A stretch of 58,210 nt of DNA from an uncultured Clostridia bacterium (GTDB lineage Bacteria > Bacillota > Clostridia > Oscillospirales > Oscillospiraceae): positions 1 to 58,210 of the forward strand of contig CALYTB010000002.1 in NCBI GenBank assembly GCA_945486035.1, given 5' to 3'. Below are positions 1 to 7,763 of the stretch, in pieces; position 1 is the stretch's first letter, and each line of letters starts with the position of its first letter. The position numbers and the translations under genes were made by a program. Below the pieces are notes generated by a model, which made no database searches, had not been told where the DNA came from, and saw nothing but the letters and a program-made list of their open reading frames with translations.

Positions 1-24
1 TGATCATTCTGAAATGATACCAAA

Positions 25-62
25 ATTGTCAACTGTCAACTGTCAATTGTCAATTGTCAATT
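25..62. repeat. 7-bp tandem repeat
   Basis: Five and a bit head-to-tail copies of a 7-bp unit (ATTGTCA / ACTGTCA) lie downstream of the ATP-grasp gene. The sequence after it, around 73-90, resembles the right end of the AAACAACAATTTATC repeat family, so the window may start at the edge of one such repeat. Nothing else is seen in 1-123. Confidence 0.7.
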
Positions 63-123
63 CGGCGAAGCCGCTAAATACCAATTTACCTTCCTGCGGA
101 GCAAGGACGGAAAGCTATTTTTC

Positions 124-1323
124 TCAGGCTTCGTCGAAGGTGGCGGAGAGGTCGGCGTAGTAGGCGAGCATTTCTTCTTCGGTGTCGAAGTTGGCCACAT
201 ACATCTGGTTGGCCATGGCACCGGACAGGGCCTCGGGGATGCGGCCCCACATAACCAGCTGGGGCTTGTACTTCATCATGATTTCGTAGTCGTCCAGCTT
301 GTAGTGACGGCCGTCCCGGCGGCTGTAGAAGGCGCAGTAGTGGTGATTGCCGATGGGCTTGGTGTTGTGGTCAAAGGCTACCATATCCGCCCAGATCTTG
401 TAGACATCGGTCTCCTGGGAGTAGTTGTACATCTCGGGGGTGAAGCCGCCGGCGGGGCGCATGTTGACCTCCAGACCCAGGATATCCCCCTTCTTGCCCA
501 GGCCCTCCTGGTCCTCGTTGAGGACGAAGAACTCCAGGTGGATGAACCGGCTCTTGACTCCGAAGGCCTCCACCGTGCGAAGACCCGCATCCCGGATGGC
601 TTCGGGCAGGTCCTTCACCAGGTAGTACACGGAATCTCCGTTGCCGTTGACGATGTCCATGAGGGAGTAGGGAGTGATGTTGCCGGACTCGAAGAGGGGA
701 TTGCCCTGGGAGTCTACAATGGCATCGTAGGTCTGGACATAGCCGTTGACAAACTCCTCCATGATGTATACATTGTCATCCTTGGTATCGATAAAGAAGC
801 GCAGCTCCTCGTCATTATGGAGCTTGTAGGTGTTGTTGGCGCCGACACCGTTGTCGGGCTTGACCACCACGGGGTAGCCGACCGTATTGGCAAACTCCGC
901 GGCATCGTCATAGCCCTCCACCAGATGATACCGGGCGGTGGGCAGGCCGGCCTTGGCATAGAACTCCTTCATGGCGGACTTGTACTTGATCTTGTACATA
1001 TCAGCGCTCTTGGGACCGGTGGTGATGTTGAATTCGGTGCGCAGCCAGGCATCCCGCATGAGCCAGTATTCGTTGTTGCTCTCCAGCCAGTCGATCTTGC
1101 CATACTTGAAGCTGAAGAAGGCAACGGCTTTGAACACCTCGTCATTGTTCTCCAGGGAGGATACCTTGTAATACTCGTCCAGGGAGTCCCGCAGCTCCTG
1201 CAGCAGCTCATTGTAGGGGCAGTCGCCGATGCCCAGCACCCGCATGCCGTTGTTGCGAAGCTCACGGCAGAATTTCCAGTAGGTCATGGGAAAGTTGGGG
1301 GAAATGAACACAAAGTTTTTCAT
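124..1323 (-). CDS. ATP-grasp domain ligase (carboxylate-amine ligase-like)
   Basis: A protein of about 399 residues with an ATP-grasp core. The N-terminal third (starting MKNFVFISPNFP) resembles a pre-ATP-grasp Rossmann-like domain. The central part has the ATP-binding stretch YPVVVKPDNGVGANN, then IMEEFVNG, and the C-terminal part has the metal-site motif LEVNMRPAGG. Such enzymes join a carboxylate to an amine or thiol through an acyl-phosphate; the substrate here cannot be read from sequence. The start was placed at 1323 because AAAGGAGAG lies just upstream; an ATG ten codons earlier has no better site. It is the last gene of a three-gene operon with two alpha/beta-hydrolases, 22 bp after the preceding stop. 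This suggests that ligation and ester or amide hydrolysis act on related compounds, which is inference. Confidence 0.85.
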   Translation of the reverse strand: MKNFVFISPNFPMTYWKFCRELRNNGMRVLGIGDCPYNELLQELRDSLDEYYKVSSLENNDEVFKAVAFFSFKYGKIDWLESNNEYWLMRDAWLRTEFNITTGPKSADMYKIKYKSAMKEFYAKAGLPTARYHLVEGYDDAAEFANTVGYPVVVKPDNGVGANNTYKLHNDEELRFFIDTKDDNVYIMEEFVNGYVQTYDAIVDSQGNPLFESGNITPYSLMDIVNGNGDSVYYLVKDLPEAIRDAGLRTVEAFGVKSRFIHLEFFVLNEDQEGLGKKGDILGLEVNMRPAGGFTPEMYNYSQETDVYKIWADMVAFDHNTKPIGNHHYCAFYSRRDGRHYKLDDYEIMMKYKPQLVMWGRIPEALSGAMANQMYVANFDTEEEMLAYYADLSATFDEA

Positions 1324-1345
1324 AATCTCTCTCCTTTGTTTGGGA

Positions 1346-2086
1346 TCAGCCAAGCAGCCAGGGAAGATAGGTTTTCACCATCTTGAACCACCAGGGCCAA
1401 TCATGATTGACATCATAACCCCAGTATTCAAACCGGGTGGGAATGCCCTTGCTCCGGCAGACCGTATCCAGCCAGCGGGTGCTCTCCAGCAGAGGCTCCT
1501 CCCAGGCACCCTGGCCACAGACCACCAGGCTCTTCTGGCTGCGGTACAGGTCCATGTACCAGTGGTCCTGTGGCATATTCTGCAGATACAGGCAGGGGCA
1601 GTTGTTGTAGACCAGGTCATCGCAGTAGTCTCCAAAGAACAGCTTGTTGTCATAGAGACCCGAGATGGCAAAGCAGCTGTCGAAAAGATCCGGCCGCCGG
1701 TAATAGAGATTCGCCGCGTGCATGGCGCCCATGGAGCAGCCGAAGGTCATAATGGGATCGCCATTACAGGCGATATAGTGAATGGTGGGCACCAGCTCGT
1801 TTACAATATAATTGTACCAGCGCTCATGATTCTCAATGCGCCAGCGGTTGTCCGCGCCCTGGGCGGCCCAGGCTTCGTTGTCGATGCAGTCCACACTGAA
1901 AACCCGGCACTGTCCGGATTCAATCCAGTCCGCCCAGGCATCCAGCATCTTGAAATTCTCAAAATCAAAGAACCGGCCGCCCTGGCAGGGCACGAACAGA
2001 ACGCTCTTGCCGCCGTGGCCGTAGACCTTGAATTCCATTTCCCGGTTTAAGTAGCTGCTCCAATGTTTTTCGTAGCGAATTTCCAT
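1346..2086 (-). CDS. Alpha/beta-hydrolase esterase (first of two)
   Basis: A 246-residue putative esterase of the esterase-D/antigen-85-like group. The nucleophile elbow is GCSMG with Ser118. A histidine suited to the triad is His228 in DVNHDW near the C-terminus. There is no signal peptide, so it is probably cytoplasmic. The start at 2086 follows a strong AAGGAGAG site. It sits between the other esterase (21-bp gap) and the ATP-grasp gene (22-bp gap) and is almost certainly cotranscribed with both. The acyl substrate is unknown. The richness in aromatic residues (many W and Y) is notable for a small hydrolase. Confidence 0.85.
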   Translation of the reverse strand: MEIRYEKHWSSYLNREMEFKVYGHGGKSVLFVPCQGGRFFDFENFKMLDAWADWIESGQCRVFSVDCIDNEAWAAQGADNRWRIENHERWYNYIVNELVPTIHYIACNGDPIMTFGCSMGAMHAANLYYRRPDLFDSCFAISGLYDNKLFFGDYCDDLVYNNCPCLYLQNMPQDHWYMDLYRSQKSLVVCGQGAWEEPLLESTRWLDTVCRSKGIPTRFEYWGYDVNHDWPWWFKMVKTYLPWLLG

Positions 2087-2107
2087 TTACCTCTCTCCTT
2101 GTTAACT

Positions 2108-2866
2108 CTATTTAAGACCCAGACATTCCATAAAGATGGGAATCTGTTTTTCCCAGGAAGCTTCCGAATGGTTACCGTCGGGGACAATCCGCAGGGCCAG
2201 ATTCACCCGCTTGGTCATGAGCAGGTGGGCCGTGGAAATGATGGCCTCTTCGTTGGCGACGTGGTTGAAAATCTCCAGGGCGCCGTAGTCCAGGTATACG
2301 GTGGTATCCCGGCGGATATGGGCCCGGGCAACCATCTCCAGAACTCTGCCGGGGCTGACCCACAGGCTGGGACTCAGACAGGCGGCCCGCTGGAAGATGT
2401 GGTTGTAGGTACACACGGCATACAGGGCCATCAGACCTCCCATGGAGGAACCGGCTATGACGGTGTTTTTTCGGTCGGGAAGGGTGCGGTAGTTGGTGTC
2501 AATATAGGGCTTCAGGGTGTTTACCAGCCAGTTCATGTAGAGGCTGCCCTTGCCCTTGATTTTTCCCAACTCGGAATTCTGAAAATGAAAGGGGGAATAC
2601 TCGATCAGACGGCTGTTTCCTTCGTGGTTGCACTCTACACCCACGATGATCAGCTGCTTTTCGCTCTTTTCCATATAGGCGTTCATTCCCCAGGACTTGC
2701 CGTATGTGGCATCCTCGTCAAAGAACACGTTATGACCGTCAAACATATACATGACAGGATAGCGTTTGTCGGTTTCTTTTTCATAGGATTCGGGAAGATA
2801 GATATAGGCCCGGCGGGGCTGGTCGCCGGACAGCTTCGGAATGACTACATTCCATTTCTTTACCAT
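2108..2866 (-). CDS. Alpha/beta-hydrolase esterase (second of two)
   Basis: A 252-residue putative esterase (PF00756-like fold). It has the tract YPVMYMFDGHNVFF typical of enterochelin-esterase-like proteins, the nucleophile elbow GSSMGG (Ser141) and a C-terminal DGNHSEASW that supplies the triad histidine. The start at 2866 was chosen because GGAGGAG lies 9 bases upstream; the open frame extends another 39 codons without a ribosome site. It is the first gene of the operon that continues into the first esterase and the ATP-grasp ligase, with a good promoter at 2900-2928. The two hydrolases differ clearly in sequence and so are not a recent duplication. Confidence 0.87.
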   Translation of the reverse strand: MVKKWNVVIPKLSGDQPRRAYIYLPESYEKETDKRYPVMYMFDGHNVFFDEDATYGKSWGMNAYMEKSEKQLIIVGVECNHEGNSRLIEYSPFHFQNSELGKIKGKGSLYMNWLVNTLKPYIDTNYRTLPDRKNTVIAGSSMGGLMALYAVCTYNHIFQRAACLSPSLWVSPGRVLEMVARAHIRRDTTVYLDYGALEIFNHVANEEAIISTAHLLMTKRVNLALRIVPDGNHSEASWEKQIPIFMECLGLK

Positions 2867-2899
2867 CGATTGGTCTCCTCCAGTGATTGGTTGAATAAT

Positions 2900-2928
2900 A
2901 GTATAATTAGGAATATTGGGATTGTCAA
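2900..2928 (-). promoter_or_regulatory. Promoter of the esterase-esterase-ATP-grasp operon
   Basis: On the minus strand TTGACA (2923-2928) and TATACT (2900-2905) are 17 bp apart, about 35 bp before the first esterase start. Confidence 0.75.
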
Positions 2929-2979
2929 CACAGGAAAGAATTTCTGTGAAAAACATTCGACCGCGAGGGGCGGACAGCT

Positions 2980-3765
2980 TCAAATTTTGTGGAAAATGGG
3001 CTGTCGGTTTTCAAAGGTGCAGACATAACCAAAAATATCTGACAGAATCTCGCAGACATAGGCTGAATATTGACCAACCCGCCCGGTTCGGTGCGCATCG
3101 GAGCCTACGGTGACGATTTCGCCGCCAAGCTGCCGGAAACGAACAAAGAACTCCCGCTCCGGCAGAAAACCGACACCGCGATCCATGCCGCTGGTGTTCA
3201 TTTCCAGACCCTTGCCTTTTTTCACCAGGGTCTCCAGAATCGCATCGACAATTTCGGCATGCTCGTCATAGGGCATCGGACGCGGGTGGGGGCTGGCAGG
3301 AGCTTTGCTGAGGAAATTCAGGTGGGCCAGTACATCGAAGTCACCGTGCGCGGTGACACAGCGAAGAGTTTCCTCCAGGTAACGGCGCTCCGCCTGGAAC
3401 GGGGTTTTCCCCTGCCAGTAGGGGGCAAAATACACATCCTGGCCCTCCACAAAATGGACGGAGCCAAGAACAAAGTCAAAGCTGCGCAGCTTCAGATCCT
3501 CCCGAAACTGGTCCCGGTTTTCGGGAGTCATCCCGAATTCCATGCCCCGGCGGATTTTAAGGCCCGGGATTTCCAGGGAATCGTACTCCCGGCTGTAGGC
3601 CCGGGGGTCAAAGAGCATGGTCTGCACCTGTGCACAGGGGTCATAGTCCCGGTGATCGGTGAAGCAGATTTCCCGGAGGCCTGCTTCCTGGGCCGCTTGA
3701 GCCAAACTCAGACCGGTGTCGTGACCGTCAAAGGATACCCGGGAATGAATATGATAATCAAACAT
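2980..3765 (-). CDS. Histidinol-phosphatase, PHP family
   Basis: A 261-residue PHP-domain phosphoesterase of the HisJ/HisK type, which removes phosphate from histidinol phosphate in histidine synthesis. Metal-ligand motifs are visible in order: YHIHSRVS at the N-terminus, FTDHRD, GSVHFV, VLAHLNF and a C-terminal GSDAHR. The start at 3765 has GAGGAGG just upstream and overlaps the mutY stop by 8 bp, so the two are translationally coupled. No other his genes are nearby, so a broader phosphoesterase role is possible. Confidence 0.87.
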   Translation of the reverse strand: MFDYHIHSRVSFDGHDTGLSLAQAAQEAGLREICFTDHRDYDPCAQVQTMLFDPRAYSREYDSLEIPGLKIRRGMEFGMTPENRDQFREDLKLRSFDFVLGSVHFVEGQDVYFAPYWQGKTPFQAERRYLEETLRCVTAHGDFDVLAHLNFLSKAPASPHPRPMPYDEHAEIVDAILETLVKKGKGLEMNTSGMDRGVGFLPEREFFVRFRQLGGEIVTVGSDAHRTGRVGQYSAYVCEILSDIFGYVCTFENRQPIFHKI

Positions 3766-4807
3766 GGGGAGCCTCCTCAAAAAACTGACGAAATGCTGTG
3801 GGAAGGGCAGCCTGGGTGCGGATTTGCTCCGGGGTCAGCCACATGAAGCCTCCTCCGGGGGCGGCTACCTCTATATAGATTCCTTTCATATCCCACTGAA
3901 TGTGGGTGAAGATGTGCTTTCTGAAAAGCTCCATCCGTATTTCCCGGGGCTGCAGGCCCATTTGAGAAAGAGACCGCATGGCCTCCTCCGTGGACAGAAA
4001 GCCCGAGACGTTGGGGAACTGCCAGAGCCCGGCAAGCAATCCCCGGGCGGGGCGTTTCTCCAGAGCGTAGGAGCCGCCGCAGCTGAGGATGAATACGGTT
4101 CTGTCCTCATGGCGCTTTTCCCGCTTGGGAGAGCGGATGGGAAGGGTGGGAGCTGTTTGGTTTCGATATCCCAGGCACAATTCCCGGGCAGGGCAGATGC
4201 CGCATTCCGGGGGACGGTTGGGGCCGCAGAGGGTTGCGCCCAGCTCCATCAGCGCCTGGGTAAAATCTCCGGCCTGGGCAGGGTAGACAGAGGCCAGGGT
4301 GTCACGGACCCAGAGCTTCATTTCCGGGGTGTCCACGCTCCGGTGGTCGTCCGCCAGCCGCGCCGCGAGGCGAAGTACGTTGCCGTCCACTGCCGGGGTG
4401 GGCAGATCAAAAGCGATGGAGCAGATGGCTCCTGCTGTGTAATCCCCGATTCCGGGGAGGCTGCGGATTGCCCGGTAGTCCCGGGGGAAGGCTCCGCCGG
4501 ATTGCTCCATGAGAAGCTGGGCCGCTTTTTTCAGGTTCCGTACCCGGGAGTAATAGCCAAGGCCCTCCCAGAGCTTGTGAAGCCGGTCGTCATCACAGAC
4601 GGCCAGGTCCGCTACGGTGGGAAGGGCTTCCAGAAATCGGGCGTAGTAGCCCTTTACGGCTTCCACCCGGGTTTGCTGGAGCATGATCTCCGAGAGCCAG
4701 ATGTGATAGGGCTCCCGGTCAGCCCGCCAGGGAAGCTCCCGGCGGTTTTCTTCGTACCAGGGAAGAAGCACCCCCGGAAGGGCGGTAAAAAGCGCTGTTT
4801 GATTCAT
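3758..4807 (-). CDS. mutY: A/G-specific adenine DNA glycosylase MutY
   Basis: A 349-residue base-excision repair enzyme that removes adenine mispaired with 8-oxoguanine. The helix-hairpin-helix is LPGIGDYTAGA, followed by the catalytic Asp in PAVDGNVLR. The Glu of WLSEIMLQQTRV is the second catalytic residue. The iron-sulphur cluster is C-x7-C-x2-C-x5-C (one residue longer in the first spacer than in E. coli). The C-terminal part is a NUDIX-like 8-oxoG recognition domain with GLLAGLWQFPN. The start at 4807 has AAGGAG upstream; an in-frame ATG 24 codons earlier lacks one. A promoter lies at 4851-4879 and the PHP phosphatase follows in the same operon. Confidence 0.95.
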   Translation of the reverse strand: MNQTALFTALPGVLLPWYEENRRELPWRADREPYHIWLSEIMLQQTRVEAVKGYYARFLEALPTVADLAVCDDDRLHKLWEGLGYYSRVRNLKKAAQLLMEQSGGAFPRDYRAIRSLPGIGDYTAGAICSIAFDLPTPAVDGNVLRLAARLADDHRSVDTPEMKLWVRDTLASVYPAQAGDFTQALMELGATLCGPNRPPECGICPARELCLGYRNQTAPTLPIRSPKREKRHEDRTVFILSCGGSYALEKRPARGLLAGLWQFPNVSGFLSTEEAMRSLSQMGLQPREIRMELFRKHIFTHIQWDMKGIYIEVAAPGGGFMWLTPEQIRTQAALPTAFRQFFEEAPHV

Positions 4808-4850
4808 GATTCTTCTCCTTCCCGGCGGGATTGCCCAAGTGTTCGGCGTT

Positions 4851-4879
4851 ATTCTACTACATGACCCATTTTCCGTCAA
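4851..4879 (-). promoter_or_regulatory. mutY promoter
   Basis: On the minus strand TTGACG (4874-4879) and TAGAAT (4851-4856) are separated by 17 bp, upstream of mutY. Confidence 0.7.
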
Positions 4880-4932
4880 CCCCAGCCGGGAGGCGGGGCG
4901 TAAAAAATATTCAATCTTTTTTGAAAAAGGGC

Positions 4933-4961
4933 TTGCTTTTTTTGGGACAATGTGGTATTAT
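4933..4961 (+). promoter_or_regulatory. tRNA-Arg promoter
   Basis: TTGCTT (4933-4938) and TATTAT (4956-4961) are 17 bp apart, about 28 bp before the tRNA. Confidence 0.65.
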
Positions 4962-4988
4962 ACTCTGGCACTGCGGAAGCAGATGTAT

Positions 4989-5065
4989 GCGGCGGTAGCT
5001 CAGTTGGATAGAGTGACTGACTACGAATCAGTAGGTCGGGGGTTCGAGTCCCTTTCGCCGTACCA
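4989..5065 (+). tRNA. tRNA-Arg (anticodon ACG)
   Basis: A 77-nt cloverleaf with CCA encoded. The acceptor is GCGGCGG paired with TCGCCGT. The anticodon stem ACTGA/TCAGT encloses the loop CTACGAA with anticodon ACG (5023-5025). The T loop is TTCGAGT. Its 3' half from 5020 onward is the left attachment core of the integrated element, so the functional 3' end is now supplied by the element's att sequence. Confidence 0.97.
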
Positions 5066-5084
5066 CCTAAAAAGCCCAGAATCG
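5020..5084 (+). other. attL: 65-bp left direct repeat
   Basis: A perfect 65-bp match to 11974-12038. It starts at the last base of the tRNA anticodon stem and runs through the CCA end into the tRNA terminator. Beyond it the two copies diverge for a few bases, then share another 16 bp of terminator. Confidence 0.95.
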
Positions 5085-5104
5085 TAATGATTCCGGGCTT
5101 TTTT
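5069..5104 (+). terminator. Terminator after tRNA-Arg
   Basis: An interrupted stem (AAAGCCC, GAATC) with a 5-nt loop is followed by a run of six T. A near-identical copy follows attR. Confidence 0.9.
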
Positions 5105-5142
5105 CGTACTTTTGGGGCTGATTTGCATTTGCCTGATTTTTG

Positions 5143-5183
5143 ATTTTGGGTCAATTTTGGGTCAATTGCAAAATTTTGGGTCA
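5143..5183. repeat. Left-end ATTTTGGGTCA repeats (putative integrase arm sites)
   Basis: Three direct copies of the 11-mer ATTTTGGGTCA lie at 5143-5153, 5154-5164 (abutting) and 5173-5183. The last overlaps the integrase stop codon. Matching copies occur at the other end of the element in the same orientation, as expected for arm-type sites of a tyrosine recombinase. Confidence 0.75.
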
Positions 5184-6575
5184 CCCCAGCTTCTTTTCCG
5201 TGCGGAAAATAGCATCCGCTATGCGCTCTGCCGACTGGGTGTCGGCCTGTTCGATCAGGTGGGAATAGATATTCTGGGTGGTGCTCACCTGAGCGTGTCC
5301 AAGCCGTTTGGAGATGCTCACTGGGTCGGCCCCGGAGAAGTACAGGACAGAGGCCATGCTGTGCCGGAATTTGTGGGCGTGGATGTGGGACAGACCATAC
5401 TTCTTCTCAAACCGGGTCAGATACCCGCTGACCGTGTCGGGAGCCATCCAACCGCCGTACTCTCCGGTGAAGACATAGGGGGTCTCCTTCCAGCGGTCAC
5501 CCAGGGCAAGCCTTGTTTCCAACTGCCACACCTTGTACTGCCGGAGCAGTTCCATGGTTTCCTTTGGCAGCTTGATGGTGCGGTCTGCGCCTGTCTTGGT
5601 GGTAGATGCGTATACTCCTCTGTCGGGGGTGTACAGCAGGGTGGTGTCAATGCGGATGGAGGATTCTTCCCAGTTCACATGATCCCATCTCAGACCCACG
5701 ATCTCACCCCGGCGGCATCCGGTAATCATGAGCAAGTGAATCAGCATCTGCCATTTGATCGGCTCCTTGGCAGAGGCATTTCGAATAGCAATCAGTTCGG
5801 AGGTTTGGAACGTTCCTACCTCCGACTTTTCTTTTTTCGGAGGAATGGCCTTGTCGGCGGCGTTGTATGGAACCAGCATCTCACGTTCTGCCTGTGCCAG
5901 CACAACGTGGATGAAGCGGTGATAGGCAAGTACTGAGGTGGAGGAAAGGGGGTCGTTCCGTTCGTCTGCGGTGAATAGATTCTCAAAAGGGATTTCTGCC
6001 GCCTTTGCAATCTGTTCTGCCTTTTCCTTGAGAATGGCCTCCCCCTTCCCGGCAGCGTTCACCGTGGATTCCGCCACCCCAGCCAGCCGGGCCACCTTGG
6101 CCATTGACAGCTTCTTTTCTTTCAGAGCTGCCCGCAAATCTGCCTTTGGGATAGCCCGGGCGGCAGTCTCCCGGATGCCTGATTCTGCAAGGTTCTGGTA
6201 AAAACGGTTCAGATGCACGGCCCGGATATCCTGTACCGCCATGTGTCCGATGGCCTGATTTGTCCGCTCAAGCAGCCTCCGATAGCCCGCCACGGTGCGG
6301 TGCTTTGTGCCGGTTCGCTCCTTCAGGTCGATTACATAGGCGGCGTATTCTGCAAAGGTCTGCCGGTTGTCCAGAGCATAGCCCTGCTCAATACTGCGCT
6401 CAAAGTCTGCTGCCGCCCGCTGGACGGCCTTTTCTGTCTGCCGGGCCGTCATGCCGGGTTCCGGCTTATATGTCATTCTGTGGCGGATGCGCTTCCCTGC
6501 GGTGTCAAAACCGCCAGAAACCGTGATGCGGTAGGTAACACCGGATTTCCCAGTGATTTTCTCAATCGTTGCCAT
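5181..6575 (-). CDS. Tyrosine-type site-specific integrase with internal HTH
   Basis: A 464-residue recombinase that integrates and excises the element at tRNA-Arg. An N-terminal arm-binding region (about 1-65) precedes a SAM-like core-binding region (about 72-135 and 212-240). The catalytic domain has Arg288 (TGCRRGEI), Lys327 (STTKTGADR), His401/Arg404 (HKFRHS), His427 (LGHAQV) and nucleophile Tyr437 (NIYSH). Residues about 142-205 look like a complete XRE-type HTH (LSMAKVARLAGVAESTVNAAGKG) inserted into the core-binding region, making it longer than a standard ~390-residue integrase. The start overlaps the repressor stop (TAATG), so the two are coupled and the repressor probably limits its expression. 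It reads toward attL, the usual arrangement. Confidence 0.95.
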   Translation of the reverse strand: MATIEKITGKSGVTYRITVSGGFDTAGKRIRHRMTYKPEPGMTARQTEKAVQRAAADFERSIEQGYALDNRQTFAEYAAYVIDLKERTGTKHRTVAGYRRLLERTNQAIGHMAVQDIRAVHLNRFYQNLAESGIRETAARAIPKADLRAALKEKKLSMAKVARLAGVAESTVNAAGKGEAILKEKAEQIAKAAEIPFENLFTADERNDPLSSTSVLAYHRFIHVVLAQAEREMLVPYNAADKAIPPKKEKSEVGTFQTSELIAIRNASAKEPIKWQMLIHLLMITGCRRGEIVGLRWDHVNWEESSIRIDTTLLYTPDRGVYASTTKTGADRTIKLPKETMELLRQYKVWQLETRLALGDRWKETPYVFTGEYGGWMAPDTVSGYLTRFEKKYGLSHIHAHKFRHSMASVLYFSGADPVSISKRLGHAQVSTTQNIYSHLIEQADTQSAERIADAIFRTEKKLG

Positions 6576-7390
6576 TATTCACCACCCTTTCTTTTTCGAC
6601 AATAATGGCCGTTTCCGTTTAGATCGTAGCCTATATGTCCTGCTTTGGCGGCTTCTAAATAAATTCTACGCAATTCATGTATTGGGTTTTCGGGATTCAT
6701 TTTTACTAGTATGTCCTGGAAATAGTTTCTTGCCCTTTGTTCGATAATCTCACTAGGGGCAAAGTTCAGAACATAGGCGGCATCTGGATGCAATTCACTC
6801 AGACCGGTAAGGGAATCAAGATACCGCAAACTGGACAAGTAATTTCGTGTGGTTTTGTCTAGAGTATCATCGTTGATTATTGCAGTTATTTCAGTTTCGA
6901 TTTTTTCTTCGTTTAGCGTTTCATCAATACAGCTATCCTCTTCATAGGTGTGGTATTTCAGTTTAATGGAATCAGAAATTCCCTCTGCAATAGATGCTTT
7001 TTGGTATGCAATTATTTCTCTAAGCATAGACCAGAAAAGGCGATCCTCCATCAGTGCACTAAGTTCAGCCGCATATTGTTCAGTGCAAGTGAAATATTTC
7101 ATTTGTTTGATAGCTTTTTCTGAAAGATGCAAATCGTCTGTTGCAGCAGGAGATAGAGATGGATCGTCGGACAATCCCAATAAATAATCTGTTGATACGT
7201 GGTAGTGTGCCGCAAGTGTTGCAACCTTATCATAACCTACAGAACGATTATTCTCATCATCTTCCAGAGCCTGTATGAGTGATTTACTGATGCCGGTGGC
7301 TGCGGCAACTTCATCCATTGTCTGCTTCTTGTGCTGGTTGTGAACGGTGCGAGCATCTTTGAACCGCTCTCCTCTTGTGAGTCTGACCAT
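6575..7390 (-). CDS. XRE-family repressor of the element
   Basis: A 271-residue regulator. Residues about 5-75 form a Cro/CI-type HTH (MDEVAAATGISKSLIQALEDDE) ending in the YLLGLSDDP tail common in such proteins. The remaining ~195 residues are alpha-helical and acidic, of unknown fold, perhaps for dimerisation or inducer response. There is no visible peptidase motif, so LexA-like self-cleavage is not supported. The start at 7390 follows AGGAGG. It shares an operon with the integrase and faces the rightward genes across a control region with two GGAAC-N13-GTTCC operators, so it is the likely master switch. Confidence 0.87.
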   Translation of the reverse strand: MVRLTRGERFKDARTVHNQHKKQTMDEVAAATGISKSLIQALEDDENNRSVGYDKVATLAAHYHVSTDYLLGLSDDPSLSPAATDDLHLSEKAIKQMKYFTCTEQYAAELSALMEDRLFWSMLREIIAYQKASIAEGISDSIKLKYHTYEEDSCIDETLNEEKIETEITAIINDDTLDKTTRNYLSSLRYLDSLTGLSELHPDAAYVLNFAPSEIIEQRARNYFQDILVKMNPENPIHELRRIYLEAAKAGHIGYDLNGNGHYCRKRKGGE

Positions 7391-7405
7391 GTTAATCCTC
7401 CTAAA

Positions 7406-7434
7406 TATGGAACAAAAAAACCAATTGTTCCATA
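7406..7434. promoter_or_regulatory. Putative XRE operator 1
   Basis: Perfect 8-bp arms TATGGAAC (7406-7413) and GTTCCATA (7427-7434) with a 13-bp spacer, immediately upstream of the repressor start. The arm sequence and spacer match operator 2. Confidence 0.65.
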
Positions 7435-7456
7435 TACAAAAATCTATTCGGAACAT

Positions 7457-7545
7457 TTGGCACTGCTTCTATTTGTGTGCTATAAATAGAACAACGGCAA
7501 CAGCAGTTCCATTTATAGGATACACAATGATTCTGCGGTTGTCAA
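7457..7545. promoter_or_regulatory. Divergent promoters with XRE operator 2
   Basis: Rightward promoter: TTGGCA (7457-7462), 18 bp, TATAAA (7481-7486). Leftward promoter: TTGACA (7540-7545 on the minus strand), 17 bp, TATCCT (7517-7522). Between and over both -10 regions lies an inverted repeat, CTATAAATAGAAC (7480-7492) and GTTCCATTTATAG (7506-7518), with 12 of 13 positions matching and again a 13-bp spacer. A repressor bound here would cover both promoters. Confidence 0.7.
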
Positions 7546-7571
7546 CAACAATTTTTTGAGGAGGATAAATA

Positions 7572-7763
7572 ATGAGAGAAAACATGGATATTCGTAATTC
7601 CGCAAAGAAAGCTGGAGTGTTCCTGTGGGAGGTGGCAGAAGCTTATGGTATCAATGATAGCAATTTCTCTCGGAAACTGCGGAAAGATATGCCTCCGGAG
7701 GACAAGGAGAGAATCTTGAGTATCATTGACCGGCTGGCCCAGGAAAAACAGGAGGCGGTTTGA
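7572..7763 (+). CDS. Small HTH protein, first rightward gene
   Basis: A 63-residue basic protein starting MRENMDIRNSAKKAGV. The segment VFLWEVAEAYGINDSNFSRKL reads as a helix-turn-helix recognition unit, so it probably binds DNA, perhaps as a Cro-like or excision regulator. It is too short for a second domain. GAGGAGG sits 7 bp before the ATG. Its stop overlaps the next start (TGATG). It is the first gene under the rightward promoter, the usual place for an antirepressor or excision-control gene; that role is inferred from position only. Confidence 0.8.
   Translation: MRENMDIRNSAKKAGVFLWEVAEAYGINDSNFSRKLRKDMPPEDKERILSIIDRLAQEKQEAV

Noticed and set aside
25..62. CRISPR array
   Set aside because: 7-bp direct tandem units without spacers; the dispersed intergenic repeats are also not regularly spaced and no cas genes are present.
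6575..7390. LexA-like self-cleaving repressor
   Set aside because: No peptidase Ser/Lys motif is visible in the C-terminal part.
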